The notes: generated by a model not told the origin, from the letters alone. A stretch of 64,000 nt of DNA from Xanthostigma xanthostigma (GCA_963575645.1 OY754475.1:2232001-2296000); one strand, 5' to 3'. Shown: positions 37,250-48,690, numbered from the stretch's first letter. Translations and numbers: made by a program.

Positions 37250-38269
37250 ATGAATAATCGTATAAAATGTACAATAGTTGGTGATGGAGGAGTTGGCAAA
37301 ACAGCAATGTTAATAAGGTAAAAAAAACTCAATCAAAAAAATCATTACGATTATTTTTAAAATGTTTAAAATTTCCAGTTATTCTTCGAATCAATTTCCT
37401 GGAAATTATGAACCGACCGTTTTTGATAACTACATGATGAAAGTACATGTAGCCGATGAACAATACGAAATTGGATTTTTTGACATGGCAGGTAAATCAA
37501 TTTGAGAACAAAAAAATTAAGAAGAAAGAAACACATATTTTACGTATCATTTATAAAATTTGCAAATGCATAAAGAAAACACATGAAACAATTTTGATGC
37601 AGTTTGTAAACTTTAAATTCAAAATGATTTTGTTATTTTCATTTTCTTCCTCGTATAAAATATAGTTCTTTAAAACTGTCTCTTAATATTTTCAATTTTA
37701 GGTCAGTGTGACTATGATCGTTTAAGGGTTCTCAGCTATCCGAACACAACTGTATTTATACTTTGTTTTTCGGTTGTAAACCCTACTTCATTTGCTAATA
37801 TTGAAACAAAGGTAATAGGTAATACAGAATGTTTTTCTTATTTCGTCACCTAAAATATTCTTGTTTGTAGTGGCTTCCGGAAATTCGACGACATTGTGCA
37901 AGAGCTCCAATAGTGCTTGTGGGAACGCAAATAGATTTGAGGAACGACCCAGAATGTTTAGAGAAATTGGTTAAAAGTAAACAAAAGCCAATTGCGTATG
38001 AGGAAGGCTTTCGGTTGGGGAGACAAATTGGAGCCGTAAAATATGCCGAATGCTCTTCTCTTACCCAGGTAAAAACAAATAATATACAAAATGTGGCCAA
38101 GCCATGGTATTCGATTAGATTCAAAACCATAATATGAATTTTTCAGAGAGGGCTTAAAAACGTTTTTGATGAAGCTATTTTATCAGCTCTGACGCCTGCA
38201 ACGCCTCCGTCTTTTCCGCGCAGAAAAAAATGGTATTCGTGTACACTCTCCTGTATCCTGCCAAATTAG
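37250..38269 (+). CDS. divergent Cdc42-like Rho GTPase
   Basis: A small GTPase of 203 aa in five exons: 37250-37317, 37379-37491, 37702-37811, 37871-38068 and 38147-38269. All have GT-AG ends and consistent phase. Motifs in order: P-loop GDGGVGKT (Ala to Gly change relative to Rac/Cdc42), switch [10 protein letters not shown], switch [19 protein letters not shown] (Gln61 equivalent kept; neighbouring Thr and Glu replaced by Met and Cys), TQID, and ECSSLT. The Rho insert region ([10 protein letters not shown]) and the segment [15 protein letters not shown] point to Cdc42 rather than Rac or RhoA. The C-terminus is unusual: a basic RRKK, then [12 protein letters not shown] with no CAAX box, so prenylation looks unlikely and palmitoylation at the two Cys is a guess. 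Probably a diverged paralogue, since the canonical Cdc42 is far more conserved. It is followed by a RhoGAP gene on the same strand. Confidence 0.88.
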
Positions 38270-38927
38270 AAATCATTTAAGGTACTTTCAAGTTTTTTAA
38301 AAGATTAAATGCCAAAAAAAAAATTACGTCATGTCAACACATTTAATAAGTAACTAATCCCTTATGCATTTTTTATAATAATTTTAGAACGCATGAATCA
38401 AATATTAGATAATAGATCATACTTGAAAATCAAAGAGAAACCATACAAAAGGATTCAAATAAATAATAAGGAATATTAATATGATCAATTTTGTCTTGTA
38501 AATCAAATCAAATTGTTAACCCAGTTCTCTCCGAATTTAAACTGTATTGAATGCTTTGAAAACATAAAAGTCAATTACACCAAATTCAAGAAGATCTAAC
38601 AAAAACTTTAAGAAATATAAAACTTAATTTACAAATGTGTAGAGTCGTTTAAAATAAAATTCTGAAATGTTTTAAAGCAATAAAAGAGATTATAAGGAAA
38701 ATCGATACCTACTATAAAAATCATCAAAATTCATTAGTCCTATACTTAATCTTCAGTTCAGGTAAATTTAAAAATAAGTTCGGTTTAACAGTTGTGTGTA
38801 ATTCACTCTTCTAGTGTGGTGTGATCTGTATTTGAAAATCATTTAACATTGTTACTGTGTCTTGAAGTTGATTGTGACTAAAATAACCTCGTGCTATCAG
38901 CATCATCATTATTATTTGGGATACATC

Positions 38928-40175
38928 ATGCAAAAAAGAAATTCAATCAAGAGCCAACTAAACGGATCTGAATCCACAGACGGGACACGAAGTTGTGAAA
39001 ACTGTTTAGAAATGCCTTGTTTAAATGACTCGGAACCATTTTGTGCTAGGTGCTTTAGTTACAAATTGAAAATGACCACTTCTATCAATGATCCAGAACG
39101 AACTTCAAATCGATCCAATTCATCGATAAAAATAAGAAGGTCTAACAAACTGCGAAAAATCATTCAGTGTTGTGGATTCTTTTGTTACAAAAAAAGCGAT
39201 ACACAAATAATTGTTGAATATAAGAAAAATTCCGACCACGAAAACGGACCTAAAATATTCGGAGCTCGGTTATACCAACTTGTAGAAGATGAAGACTTAA
39301 TCCCAGCGTTTGTTGATAAATTATTATCAAATATCGAAAATCGTGGTTTAGGCGAACGAGGTATTTACCGTAAACCTGGCACGTTGATTAAAATAAAAGA
39401 ACTTCAGCATGAAATAGAAATGAATAAAGAAAATACTAATTTTAATAAGTATTCTATACACGTGGTCGCCTCAACATTAAAACATTTTCTGCGTGAAATG
39501 CCAGAACCTTTGATTACGAAACAATGTTACGAACGATTGGAAACATACAGTAAGGAATTTAAACACAGTTCAACGTATCTGCCCATCCTGAAAACATTGC
39601 CAAAAGTCAATTACGATTTGCTGACGCGATTAATTGATCACTTGGCACGAATAGCCATAAACGAACATGAAAACAAAATGAATTCCAGATCACTAGCGAC
39701 AGTGTTTGCTCCAAATGTGTTTAGTGATGATAATGATACCATCGATGACATTCGTAATAAAATTGAATTTTTGGAATTAATTATTTTATACAGCATCCAT
39801 GAAATTGAAAGTGATGACGATAATAGAACACAACTATCGCACATATCTGATTCACTAAACAGCAATCTGGTTTCATCTGATTTATCATTAAATAGTATTC
39901 TGAGTGAATCATCTCTGTCAAATGATGATCAACTGAATTTGACTTTTAACTATGACGCTCGAAGACAAACTATATCTTGCCCGCGAACTTTTCAAAGAAA
40001 ACAAATTATCAGTGATATTTCTCGCCGAAGTTTCAATACTGCAAGAAAGAAAGTAGCTGATTTTCCAGACGTTGAACTTATTATTAGCAAGATAATTGAT
40101 GGTAAAAAAGCTGTACGCGTGAGACCAATCCAGAATATTAGACCTGCTCTTTCGCGGGATCAGATGGCAAAATAG
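38928..40175 (+). CDS. RhoGAP-domain protein
   Basis: A single-exon ORF of 415 aa from the first ATG (38928); the open frame extends about 66 bp further upstream without ATG. Residues 23-42 hold C-x2-C-x12-C-x2-C, a possible small zinc knuckle, and a second Cys cluster lies at 81-86. The RhoGAP domain spans about 111-290: FGARL, the arginine-finger segment GERGIYRKPG (Arg148), STLKHFLREMPEPLI with the conserved Lys185, and SLATVFAPNVF with the conserved Asn263. All residues expected for catalysis are present. The C-terminal third is Ser/Asn/Asp-rich and then basic, probably disordered. It should stimulate GTP hydrolysis by a Rho-family GTPase, plausibly its upstream Cdc42-like neighbour, though nothing in the sequence proves the pairing. 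Further 5' exons are possible. AATAAA lies near 40461. Confidence 0.87.
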   Translation: MQKRNSIKSQLNGSESTDGTRSCENCLEMPCLNDSEPFCARCFSYKLKMTTSINDPERTSNRSNSSIKIRRSNKLRKIIQCCGFFCYKKSDTQIIVEYKKNSDHENGPKIFGARLYQLVEDEDLIPAFVDKLLSNIENRGLGERGIYRKPGTLIKIKELQHEIEMNKENTNFNKYSIHVVASTLKHFLREMPEPLITKQCYERLETYSKEFKHSSTYLPILKTLPKVNYDLLTRLIDHLARIAINEHENKMNSRSLATVFAPNVFSDDNDTIDDIRNKIEFLELIILYSIHEIESDDDNRTQLSHISDSLNSNLVSSDLSLNSILSESSLSNDDQLNLTFNYDARRQTISCPRTFQRKQIISDISRRSFNTARKKVADFPDVELIISKIIDGKKAVRVRPIQNIRPALSRDQMAK

Positions 40176-42017
40176 TTCAAAATTTGCAGATTTTAATTCA
40201 AAATATCGCAGCTTCAAATCGCAAACCGAAGAAAATACAGTTAATACTCAATTTGAAGTAGTAATGTTAATGTTAATTTTAGAATCATAATATTTTTAAA
40301 ATTTATTAGAAAATGACTTTATGAAAACCACGTTTTTTTTTTTAATTACAGATGTCTGTTCAAAATTTGCATTCATTGTAGTGACACTAAACATTTTAAA
40401 TAATAATTTCCTTGTAAATAATAAATACCTGAGTACTTAGATAAATATATTTTTAAAAAATAAATGCTTTTTTTATTTTACGTAGATTTGCTATTTCGTT
40501 ACATTATAGTCATGTTAAATGAAAGCGTTAATATTGTGATTTTATTAATAATTATATATAATTTTCGATAACTTAAAACGAGTTAATTAGCTGACAAAAA
40601 ATAAAGAATGTAATTTCTATGCTTCCTGAAAATGCAGTAGTTAAAAAGTTCCCTATGAAAAAATTAATGATGTAACGACGACAATTTACTCGACGATAAA
40701 CGTTTCCAAAAACTGTTTTGAGAGTAAAAAATTCGATGCGTGATACGATGGACGTATTTTTGAGTGTGTGATCGAAAATTCCCTCCTGAGGGAGAAATCA
40801 GCCTCATTGGTGATACAATGACTATAAAAATCACATAATAATTTCTCGCACTTGTTTGTAAGTAATTTAGTTTCGTAATTCTTGGAACAAACCTACCGAC
40901 GTATTTTCTTTATGATCTTCTTACTACTCAAAGTTCATTTCCTAACGGATTCGGTTCTTAAATACGGTAAGCTCATCCTTTTCTAGTTGATATTTCGAAG
41001 TTTCAATATTATAAAAGTACTGTCTAATTTGTTGTTGATGCTTTCTTTTATATTTGTCGAGTAACCGTATCGCATACTGAATTTAAAATCAGGTATTTGT
41101 TTGTTGTAATACCTTTCAAATAAGTTCAACTATTTATTCAAGATCTGCTTTTATTCTGGGAAAATATACTTTACAAATGAGTCCCAACTAAATAGCTCAC
41201 ATACTATTTAGAATCGTATCTCTTTGTTGGTACTAAGTTAATTAGAGAAACGACCCACAAGCAATGTGTAATACCTCTTAGTAAATATTTTAAGGGTTAT
41301 ATTTTGATTCATTGGATTAAAAATGTCTCGGGACTTAAAAGTGAATTCTATAAATAAAAAAATAGTAGTTTATTCAGTTGTGAAATTACACCAAATCGCA
41401 TGAGCATCCAAGTGTCAAGGCTGAATTTATTTTTGTAGGCCACAGACAGAAAACAAATCAAATTAAAAAGTGAATTATGTAGCATACTAAAATACCTACA
41501 GAAAAAAAATAATTTCATACAACCAAAAATACATTTTATGATGTGTATATTATCTTTTTTGTTTAATTAAAATCACTCAATAAATATTTTATTTGCATTT
41601 CAATTTAAATAAATAGAAACTGTTGAGTATCTATAACCTAGAATCAATCATTCGGCTGAAAGTTTTGAATATGGTTCTGAATTTCAGAAACGCAATGTAT
41701 TTCTTTTGACTGAATATTTTGTTCTGGGAAAAATAACAAATCATACAAATGTTGAGTAGTAAAGAACACTTTCTAACAAATTGTAAGCCCTGTGAAACAG
41801 AGGAAAGTTGTGGACATGTAAGAAGATGAGACGATGTTTGCACTGAGGTTATGCAGATGTGCAAGAAGGGGGCCTTACACGATGTGATGACTTACACATT
41901 TAGTTATGCAATCTATTTGACACACTGGCATTCAAAATGCGAGTCAATGCGTCAATGCATTGCCATAATCATTATCTAGCATTCAAAAGGGTAGGGTTGC
42001 CATAGCACTTTCAGCTT
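40176..42017. other. intergenic, possible orphan promoter
   Basis: 3' UTR of the RhoGAP gene, then AT-rich DNA. A CTATAAAAAT box at 40822 is followed at 40912 by an ATG opening MIFLLLKVHF and a donor-like GGTAAGC near 40968. This is the layout of a signal-peptide first exon, but no matching second exon was found. No other gene is seen. Confidence 0.35.
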
Positions 42018-42410
42018 TACTATGCGTTCAAGAATATAGGAATCCCTATCAGATATCGGACGAACGAATTAAAGATTGGGTTTTCGCGTCAACAATAAGT
42101 AACCACAACAAACAAACACGAATCTTCGATTCGATCTAAGTTAATTATGGGGTGCACTATGCGATCAAGAATATAGGAATCCCTCTCTATCATTAGATAT
42201 CAGACGTAAATATTAAAGAATGGGCTTTCGCGTCAATGATAAACATCTAGAATTCAAAAGACAAACACGAATCTGAGTTTAAGTGTGAACTATGTAATCA
42301 AAAACATAAGAGCTCTATCAACAAATTCAAAAATAGTGTTTTCAATGGTAATAATCATCTAGAATGCAAAAGGGAAACAAGAATCTTTGGTTAAGTTGAT
42401 CATATGCACC
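42018..42410. repeat. diverged tandem repeat of about 125-140 bp
   Basis: Units beginning ctatgcgttcaagaatatag (42018), ctatgcgatcaagaatatag (about 42157) and actatgtaatcaaaaacata (about 42288) share internal phrases (tttcgcgtcaa, catctagaat, caaaag, aaacacgaatct). A further partial unit may lie just upstream (41940-42000). Old, clearly diverged copies. Confidence 0.7.
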
Positions 42411-43485
42411 GTATCTGATTCAATGGCATCGTAGTTTCGAGGCTAATCTTTTTTTTTAATTTCAACTCCGCTTCTCTGAACAAAACTGCATATTTTTTTC
42501 GAATAAACAACAATTAATCCAAGCACAGCACAGGGTTGGAAAAAACTGTGTATGAAAATCAACAAACTTGAAAAAGACCTAACCAAAACTTTCAAAATAT
42601 AATATTGGTAGAAGGTGATGTTCAAAGATTAATTTAAAGACGAGGATTTTCACATTTTTATTAATTCAAAATCGAGAACCCTGTAAAGAAGAAACTTTGT
42701 TGGAACTAAAAAATTGGAGGTATTTAATGAATCGCCAATTTCGTCACGTTAGATAAAATGTAAACAAAAATGGATGTAAGTTTTATAACGAACCTATAAC
42801 AGCATGCCTTATTTGCATATAGATTGTGTCAAATGGCACTATTGACGGTGTTTATAATCAACTTGTAACCTATGCTTCAAAACTGTGTTAGCATTATTTC
42901 GATTGCAATTCATTTCCTTGAAATGCTGAACAAAGATAAAAAAATTGAAATGAAGGGAACCCTGGCATGTTTGACATTCAGTGTAAAACAGCCATCATTG
43001 ATTAATTCGTTTTTTTTCCCTGTAAAATAATATATTAAACATAATTTCCGAAACGTCGATATAAGATTAAGGAAGTATTTTTTTCTCATTATAAAAACGT
43101 TAATGATCTGCATTTAACGCGTTATAAATGAATATTTTTTACAAGTATCCATTTAACAAAACCCAATGTAAATTATTGCATCTAGATCGATTTGTTTTAA
43201 ATATCAATGTGTTTGGAGAAAAACGGAGATTGGATTGGAAAAAAAAACACAAAAAAGTTAATTAATTCGTATTCGTACATTACGTTCTTCAGACTTCAAT
43301 AAGGTGGTTAACTACAGCTTGTAATAAATTGTGAGATTTCTTGAATGTCAACTGCATGAAGATGATATTTTGAAGATATTTTAAATTAAATATTAAGTAA
43401 TCATCTCAGGAGTGTTTTGTGCATGTTAAAGCACTATAAGCTATTCAACTTACTGTGGCAACGTTTATACGTTTCTCCAGCATAG
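42411..43485. other. intergenic, no gene recognised
   Basis: AT-rich DNA with short chance ORFs only; nothing supportable. Confidence 0.45.
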
Positions 43486-43917
43486 AGGTACTCACCCCAA
43501 AAACATATTATGTATTTGTGCCCGAAGACCTATCATAAAAAATTCTCGAAGAATTTTAAAGAAACAGTGTGAAAAACAGTTGCTAAATAGCCGTGAATTT
43601 AGACAGAAAGAGAAAAAAAATATTTTTAGGTAAATTAATTATTAAAGATGAACAAGCAAAAGCCCAATAACAATCAAAGCTCCAAAGCTCTTTGCGTCAA
43701 TATTAGGTACTCACCCCAAAAACATATTATGTATTTATGCCCGAAAACCTATCATAAAAAATTCTCGAAGAATTTTAAAGAAACAGTGTGAAAAACAGTT
43801 GCTAAATAGCCGTGAATTTAGACAAAAAGAGAAAAAAAATATTTTTAGGTAAATTAATTATTAAAGATGAACAAGCAAAAGCCCAATAACAATCAAAGCT
43901 CCAAAGCTCTTTGCCCA
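43486..43917. repeat. 219-bp tandem duplication, nearly identical
   Basis: The unit beginning aggtactcaccccaaaaacat at 43486 is repeated from 43705. Only about three differences are seen over about 210 bases (for example gtgcccgaag versus atgcccgaaa). This is a very recent duplication, or an assembly feature. Confidence 0.93.
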
Positions 43918-44159
43918 ATCTATTAAACTGAAAATGTCTGTTGCAACTCAAAAAGTACTGATTGTTTTAATTAAGAAAATATCGGCACCGATATAACTTT
44001 ACCCTGACTATAAATACAAACAGGCTAGTCAATATTCCGACAATCTATTTTTTGAAATGTATATCCTGGATACCGAAAATACTGAGAAGTTTCAGAATTG
44101 CAGGGAAACCCCAGCAATCAATTTATGAAGACAAATTTAGAAAAAAGTACAGTTCTCAT

Positions 44160-44210
44160 TAAAGGTCGTTGCACACAATTCCAGCGGTAAAACCAGCCTG
44201 TCACGGTTAT
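44160..44210. mobile_element. short relic related to the MITE at 23157
   Basis: AAAGGTCGTTGCACACAA, followed closely by CAGCGGTAAAACCAGCCTG, matches both terminal repeats of the 23157-23556 element in opposite orientations with almost no interior. It looks like an internally deleted or decayed copy about 160 bp upstream of the TATA box of the next cuticle gene. Confidence 0.4.
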
Positions 44211-44322
44211 GCTCAAAAGATTGGAATAGATAATAGGATGGGCCTGCACTGTATACAAATTGCCATGTATACAGTTATTGAAACCTATTGATCTAAATTG
44301 AACGATAATCGGATTGGGTAGG

Positions 44323-44330
44323 TATATAAA
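44323..44330 (+). promoter_or_regulatory. TATA box of the seventh RR-1 gene
   Basis: TATATAAA lies 94 bp before the ATG at 44417. Confidence 0.7.
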
Positions 44331-44416
44331 CTGAATTATTTCTGATGTCTTCCATCAATTTGCTGTTAAACGTTTTAAAGTGTGGGTGGAAAGGATAAAA
44401 AAACATTTGTTCAATC

Positions 44417-47400
44417 ATGAAACTGGTAAGATTTTTTATTATAAACTTTCTTCCTCCAAATTGCGGATATTTTCATACGATTTTCCATGTTTGAAGAAAA
44501 ATTTGTCATCTATTTTTATTAATAAAATTATAATTCCATTACTTTTGAGTTTCCTATCTTTACTTTTTTTTGTTCACTGTAAGGGTTCGCCTTTTTTACA
44601 ACTGAATTTTCAAAAATTGCATTTTTATCCTCCAACACAACTGAATGATGAAAGAATAAGCAAAACAAAAATATAATTTTGAATTTAAAAATTTGTCAAT
44701 CTACATGACTTGCCCATGTGCCATTGATAACAATAAAATAAGATTCATATTTTTTTTTTTTTTTAATGCTTCTCTCCAAACTTTCTAGGTATTTCTTATT
44801 GTTGGATTAGCTGCAGTGGCTCTCGCCAGACCGCAAAAGGAAGCTACAATTACAAAATACGAAAATGACAATATAGGAATTGACGGTTATAATTTCGCGT
44901 AAGTTTTTTTTTTTTCAAACGGAACTATTGATAGCAAAGAGACATCTTACAAACGGTACTGGAACTTTAAATGCGCCATTAATAATACAGATGGTACTCT
45001 TTTCATTTTGTTTTTCATAGTATGTGCTCGTTTACTCGCGATGTACGCAACCAACCTCCAACATTTCGAAAAAAAAAACAGTAGACAAAACATAAGAAAT
45101 ATAATTTGTTGTGGGTAGTTTGCGGTCCCACACCCTTTGCAAATGGCAAGATAGGACTATTTGCTAATGTGTTTATCGTTCATGGACAGAACCTAACAGA
45201 TACGAATTTTCGATTTTTCCTTAAAACGTAAAAAAAACATCTACCAACAGAAAATGTTAATGAAATGGTCTTAAGTTTTTCTGTCGTCTTTGCGCTCTTT
45301 TATCTTCAAAGGTATAAAACGTAACTTGAATTTTTGAAATTACTTTTTGCCTATCGGAAACAGACTTAGATATTTTATAATAATATTAAGTCAATTAAAA
45401 AAAACAAAAGTTAATTATGTATTATAATAAGTTCTTGTCTATCAGAGACATGCGTAGATTTTTTATAATATAAGTCAATAAAAAAAAGAAAAATGTAAAT
45501 GAAAGAAATATCACAGAAATCGACAAAAAATGTCTAAACTCATACTCCAAACAAATCACTCGAAACAAACAGTATCATCTTATTTGAATACTTTTCAAGT
45601 TTTACCGTTTAAAACGCATGGAAAACTCGTATTTCTTTTAAAAAATTATTAATAATAACGGTAATGTTGAATTTAACTGGTATAATAAACCAACTAGTTC
45701 TACCAGAGTTTTAAATTTTAATTCTAATCACCCAATAAATAAAAAAAAGCTATGGTTTATAATCTTATTGATAAATCTATTTTATTATCTAAACCAAAAT
45801 TCCATTTAAACAATTTTAATTTAGTACGGCAAATCCTCCTTGCTAATTCTTATCCTCTTAAATTTATTAATACATTTTTCAAAATTAGATTTAATAAATT
45901 AACAAAAAACCATAATCCACTAAACAATATTAATAATGTTGATTGTCCCTTTATTGTGATTCCTTTTTACAAAAATATTTCTCAGAAATTTAATCCATTT
46001 CTTAAAAATTTAAATATAAAAACAGTTTATAATGTTAATAACAAACTAGACAAAATTTTTAAAAAGGGAAAAGATAAACTAAACAAATTACAAAAACATA
46101 ATGTTGTTTACAAAATTAGTTGTGAAGATTGTGATATGAATTATATTGGGCAAACAAAAAGAGCGCTTAAAACACGAATTAGAGAACACCATACCAATCT
46201 AAAATTACACCCTGATAAGCATAATGTCGTTACTAAGCATAAAATTGAATATTACCATAAAATTAATTGGAATAATGTTAAAATTTTAGATAATGAAAGT
46301 AGGTAATTATTTCAAAAGAAGTATTTCGGAAATGTTATATATAAAATCATACTTCTTTTATTTGAAGTTAAAGCCTCAGTTAAAAGTCCAGAATATTAAT
46401 AAAAACGATGCATCATTACATATCAACAAAACTAAAACGAATAGATTGCTAAGCTTAGAAGAATCTCCACACCTAAATAACAAAAGTTCAAGTCATAAAA
46501 AGTGAAAGTTCATGCGACAAGTTTTTTTTGACGATCTCATCTTCATCTGAATGCGTCTTTGTCACTACTCAAGCGGTCACAATATATCCATTTCCGTCTA
46601 AAATCAGTTGTAATCAGTTCATAGACATACTTGTTACCAAAGACGTAATAACACTAAAGTAACAGGTCTCATCTTCAAGGTAATTCATACTAGCAGACTA
46701 GACGACCTTGTAATAACGGAGTTTTATGTTTTTATAACGCATGGTTTTGAAAAACCAGACATCTGTCTTCCAATACACCAAACGAGTTGGTAACAGAAAG
46801 ATTTTGGAATACGTCGGAGGTAGTTGTAGACAAACTATAGCTCCAAAAAAAAATTTGTTGTACTCATGTTGTCAAATCATTTAGTAGCGTCATCCTTATG
46901 GTAAAGTTTGTATCGTGTCATCAGCGCAACTTGTTGAAATTGATAGATTATTAGATACATGGACATTTATTTGATTTCTTTATTTAATTTGCTATGTTAC
47001 GAGTATGTATAAAACAATCTTCAAAAGATTTTAACTGAATAAAACTCGTTTGCCTGAAATTTATATTCTTAGCGTTGCAATGTTTTCTCAGGTGCAAAAT
47101 TACAGAAATTGGAGACTTTCCTCAAGTTTAATATAACTGGCATCAAAATAATATAAGTTAAGAATAAGAAATAACGGATCAATATAATCCGCAGTTGGTA
47201 TTAGTAATTTTATACCATTACATTTGATCTATAATATTTCCGAAAAAGGCTATCTAAATAAATTCACACGTCGCTTGATAAGCACAATCGACACAACTCG
47301 CTTACAGATGAATTTATAAGAAATTAAACCAGATTAACGAATTAATTCAGACGAAATAAAAAAAATAAGGTCAATATTATTTTTGGAAAAATCATTCACT

Positions 47401-48429
47401 TGCGCAATGTAAGGAATAGTTTTATGTTTTCATGCAATTTACTGTCAAAACTAGAAAGCAATTATAACTTAGTAAGATTCAGTGAGCAACCAGGTAGATT
47501 CAACAGGAAAATAAAGAGAGCATCGTATGTTTCTAAACCTTTTCAATAACACAACTTCAATGATAATCCCCTTTTCAAAAAACAAAGTGTTTTATCAAAA
47601 AACAAAGTACTTTATCAAAAAGAAAAGCGCTTTGTCAAAAAACAAGTGTTTTATCAAAAAACAAAGTGTTTTATTGGATCCTTAGCAAATACCTTTTTCG
47701 TGGACATGTGTAGAGCGATAAATAAATAATCCTTTTTAATAAAAAAAGGAAAAAGATAAACGACCAGTACCTTATTTGCACAGACGTTTTTTCAGTAGAG
47801 CAGAAAATATAGGAAAAAAACTGAACGCATTGTATAAACATTTTTTCACCTAAAACGGACTTGGTATGAGATGTTAAACTTTTACTCAAGTGTTTTCTCA
47901 TAAAGATCTCCGTTACTTGTCGACCTTCATCGATTGGTTTATTTATGGAAATGTAAGCATTAGGTAGCTGATAAATTTTTTCAAACACTTTTAATTTCTA
48001 TATTTGGTTTTCCCAAAACCACCAGTCGAGACATCCAGTACGAAAAACAGGAACCATATATTTTAAAGTTTATAGTGATGGTTCAATTAGAAATGTATTG
48101 ATTACATCATCACCATTACAAAAGTCCTTGAAAGAAGTTGTTCACATCACACTAACCAAAGATAACGCTTAACGAGTTCCATAAATTTAAGAAATAAATA
48201 GAAAACTGGTTGACATTCATTGGAAATTGTTTTTATTTTTAGTTACGAAACTTCTGATGGTACCGCGAGACAAGAAACCGGTGAATTGAAAAATGCGGGG
48301 ACAGAAAACGAAGGAATCGCTGTCCGAGGAACAATAACATGGATTGCCGCTGACGGTCAACAATACACCATCACGTATATTGCTGACGAAAATGGATTCC
48401 AACCTCAAGGAGCCCACCTTCCTAAATAA
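44417..48429 (+). CDS. RR-1 cuticle protein, 3 exons
   Basis: A 101-aa secreted RR-1 protein. Exons are 44417-44425 (MKL, donor GTAAGA), 44789-44898 and 48243-48429. The signal peptide is MKLVFLIVGLAAVALA, then RPQKEAT. Exon 2 ends inside the Ala codon of NIGIDGYNFA, exactly where the gene at 10535 is interrupted. Exon 3 continues YETSDGTARQETGELKNAG, TITWIAADGQQ, YIADENGFQPQGAHLPK. Intron 2 is 3.3 kb and contains a frameshifted Penelope-like element in the same orientation. A polyadenylation signal (AATAAA) lies at 48486. The end of exon 3 and the 3' UTR are partly duplicated immediately downstream (48521-48690). Sequence features favour a close relation to the gene at 23893. Confidence 0.93.
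45347..45510. repeat. imperfect 86-bp tandem duplication in intron
   Basis: Two related segments, each with ctatcagagacatgcgtaga-like and aagtcaataaaaaaaa-like phrases, lie in intron 2 of the seventh RR-1 gene just upstream of the Penelope-like fragment. Confidence 0.5.
45643..46505 (+). pseudogene. Penelope-like element fragment: RT tail and GIY-YIG endonuclease
   Basis: Three overlapping frames together encode the C-terminal part of a Penelope-like retroelement protein. Frame one (45643-45750) reads FNWYNKPTSSTRVLNF...HPIN, the end of the RT domain. After a frameshift in an A8 run at 45741-45748, a 184-codon frame (45752-46306) continues with LSKPKFHLNNFNLVRQILL and then a GIY-YIG nuclease: VVYKISCEDCDMNYIGQTKR with the C-x2-C insertion typical of Penelope-like elements, then the catalytic Arg in KTRIREHH. 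A second shift near 46296-46306 leads to YFKRSISEMLYIK, holding the expected catalytic Glu. The RT core (palm motifs) is absent and two frameshifts break the frame, so it cannot encode a working protein. It lies in intron 2 of a cuticle gene. Confidence 0.9.
46506..48242. other. rest of intron 2 of the seventh RR-1 gene
   Basis: AT-rich intronic sequence downstream of the Penelope-like fragment. Apart from a minisatellite at 47573-47680, nothing is supportable. No hammerhead-like motif was found beside the fragment. Confidence 0.5.
47573..47680. repeat. about 20-bp minisatellite, 5 units
   Basis: Units of the form atcaaaaaacaaagtgtttt repeat about five times with small changes (agtacttt, aagcgctttg, aagtgtttt). 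It lies in the second intron of the seventh RR-1 gene. Confidence 0.85.
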
Positions 48430-48520
48430 ATTGCTGCCATATACAGTGAAAGACACATCTTTTTTTACTGCAAAATTAGACGCCTCAATAAATTGAAAAG
48501 TATTTTATGCAAGTTTATGA

Positions 48521-48690
48521 ATTGCCGCTGATGGCCAACAATACACCATCATATATATTTGACGAAAATGGATTCCAACCCCAAGGAGCCCACCTTCCTA
48601 AATAAATTGCTGTCATATACAGTGAAAGTATTTTTTTTACTGCAAAATTCGACGCCTCAATAAATAAAAGTATTTTATGCAAGTTTCTAT
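48521..48690 (+). pseudogene. partial tandem copy of cuticle exon 3 plus 3' UTR
   Basis: The 178-bp segment from 48343 (ATTGCCGCTGACGG...) through the stop, 3' UTR and polyadenylation signal is repeated from 48521. In the copy the codons for YIADENG have lost bases (atatatatttgacgaaaatgg), which breaks the frame. The end (GAHLPK and stop) and UTR are otherwise nearly intact. It has no splice acceptor or domain start, so it is a relic, though it adds a second AATAAA to the gene's 3' region. Confidence 0.88.
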
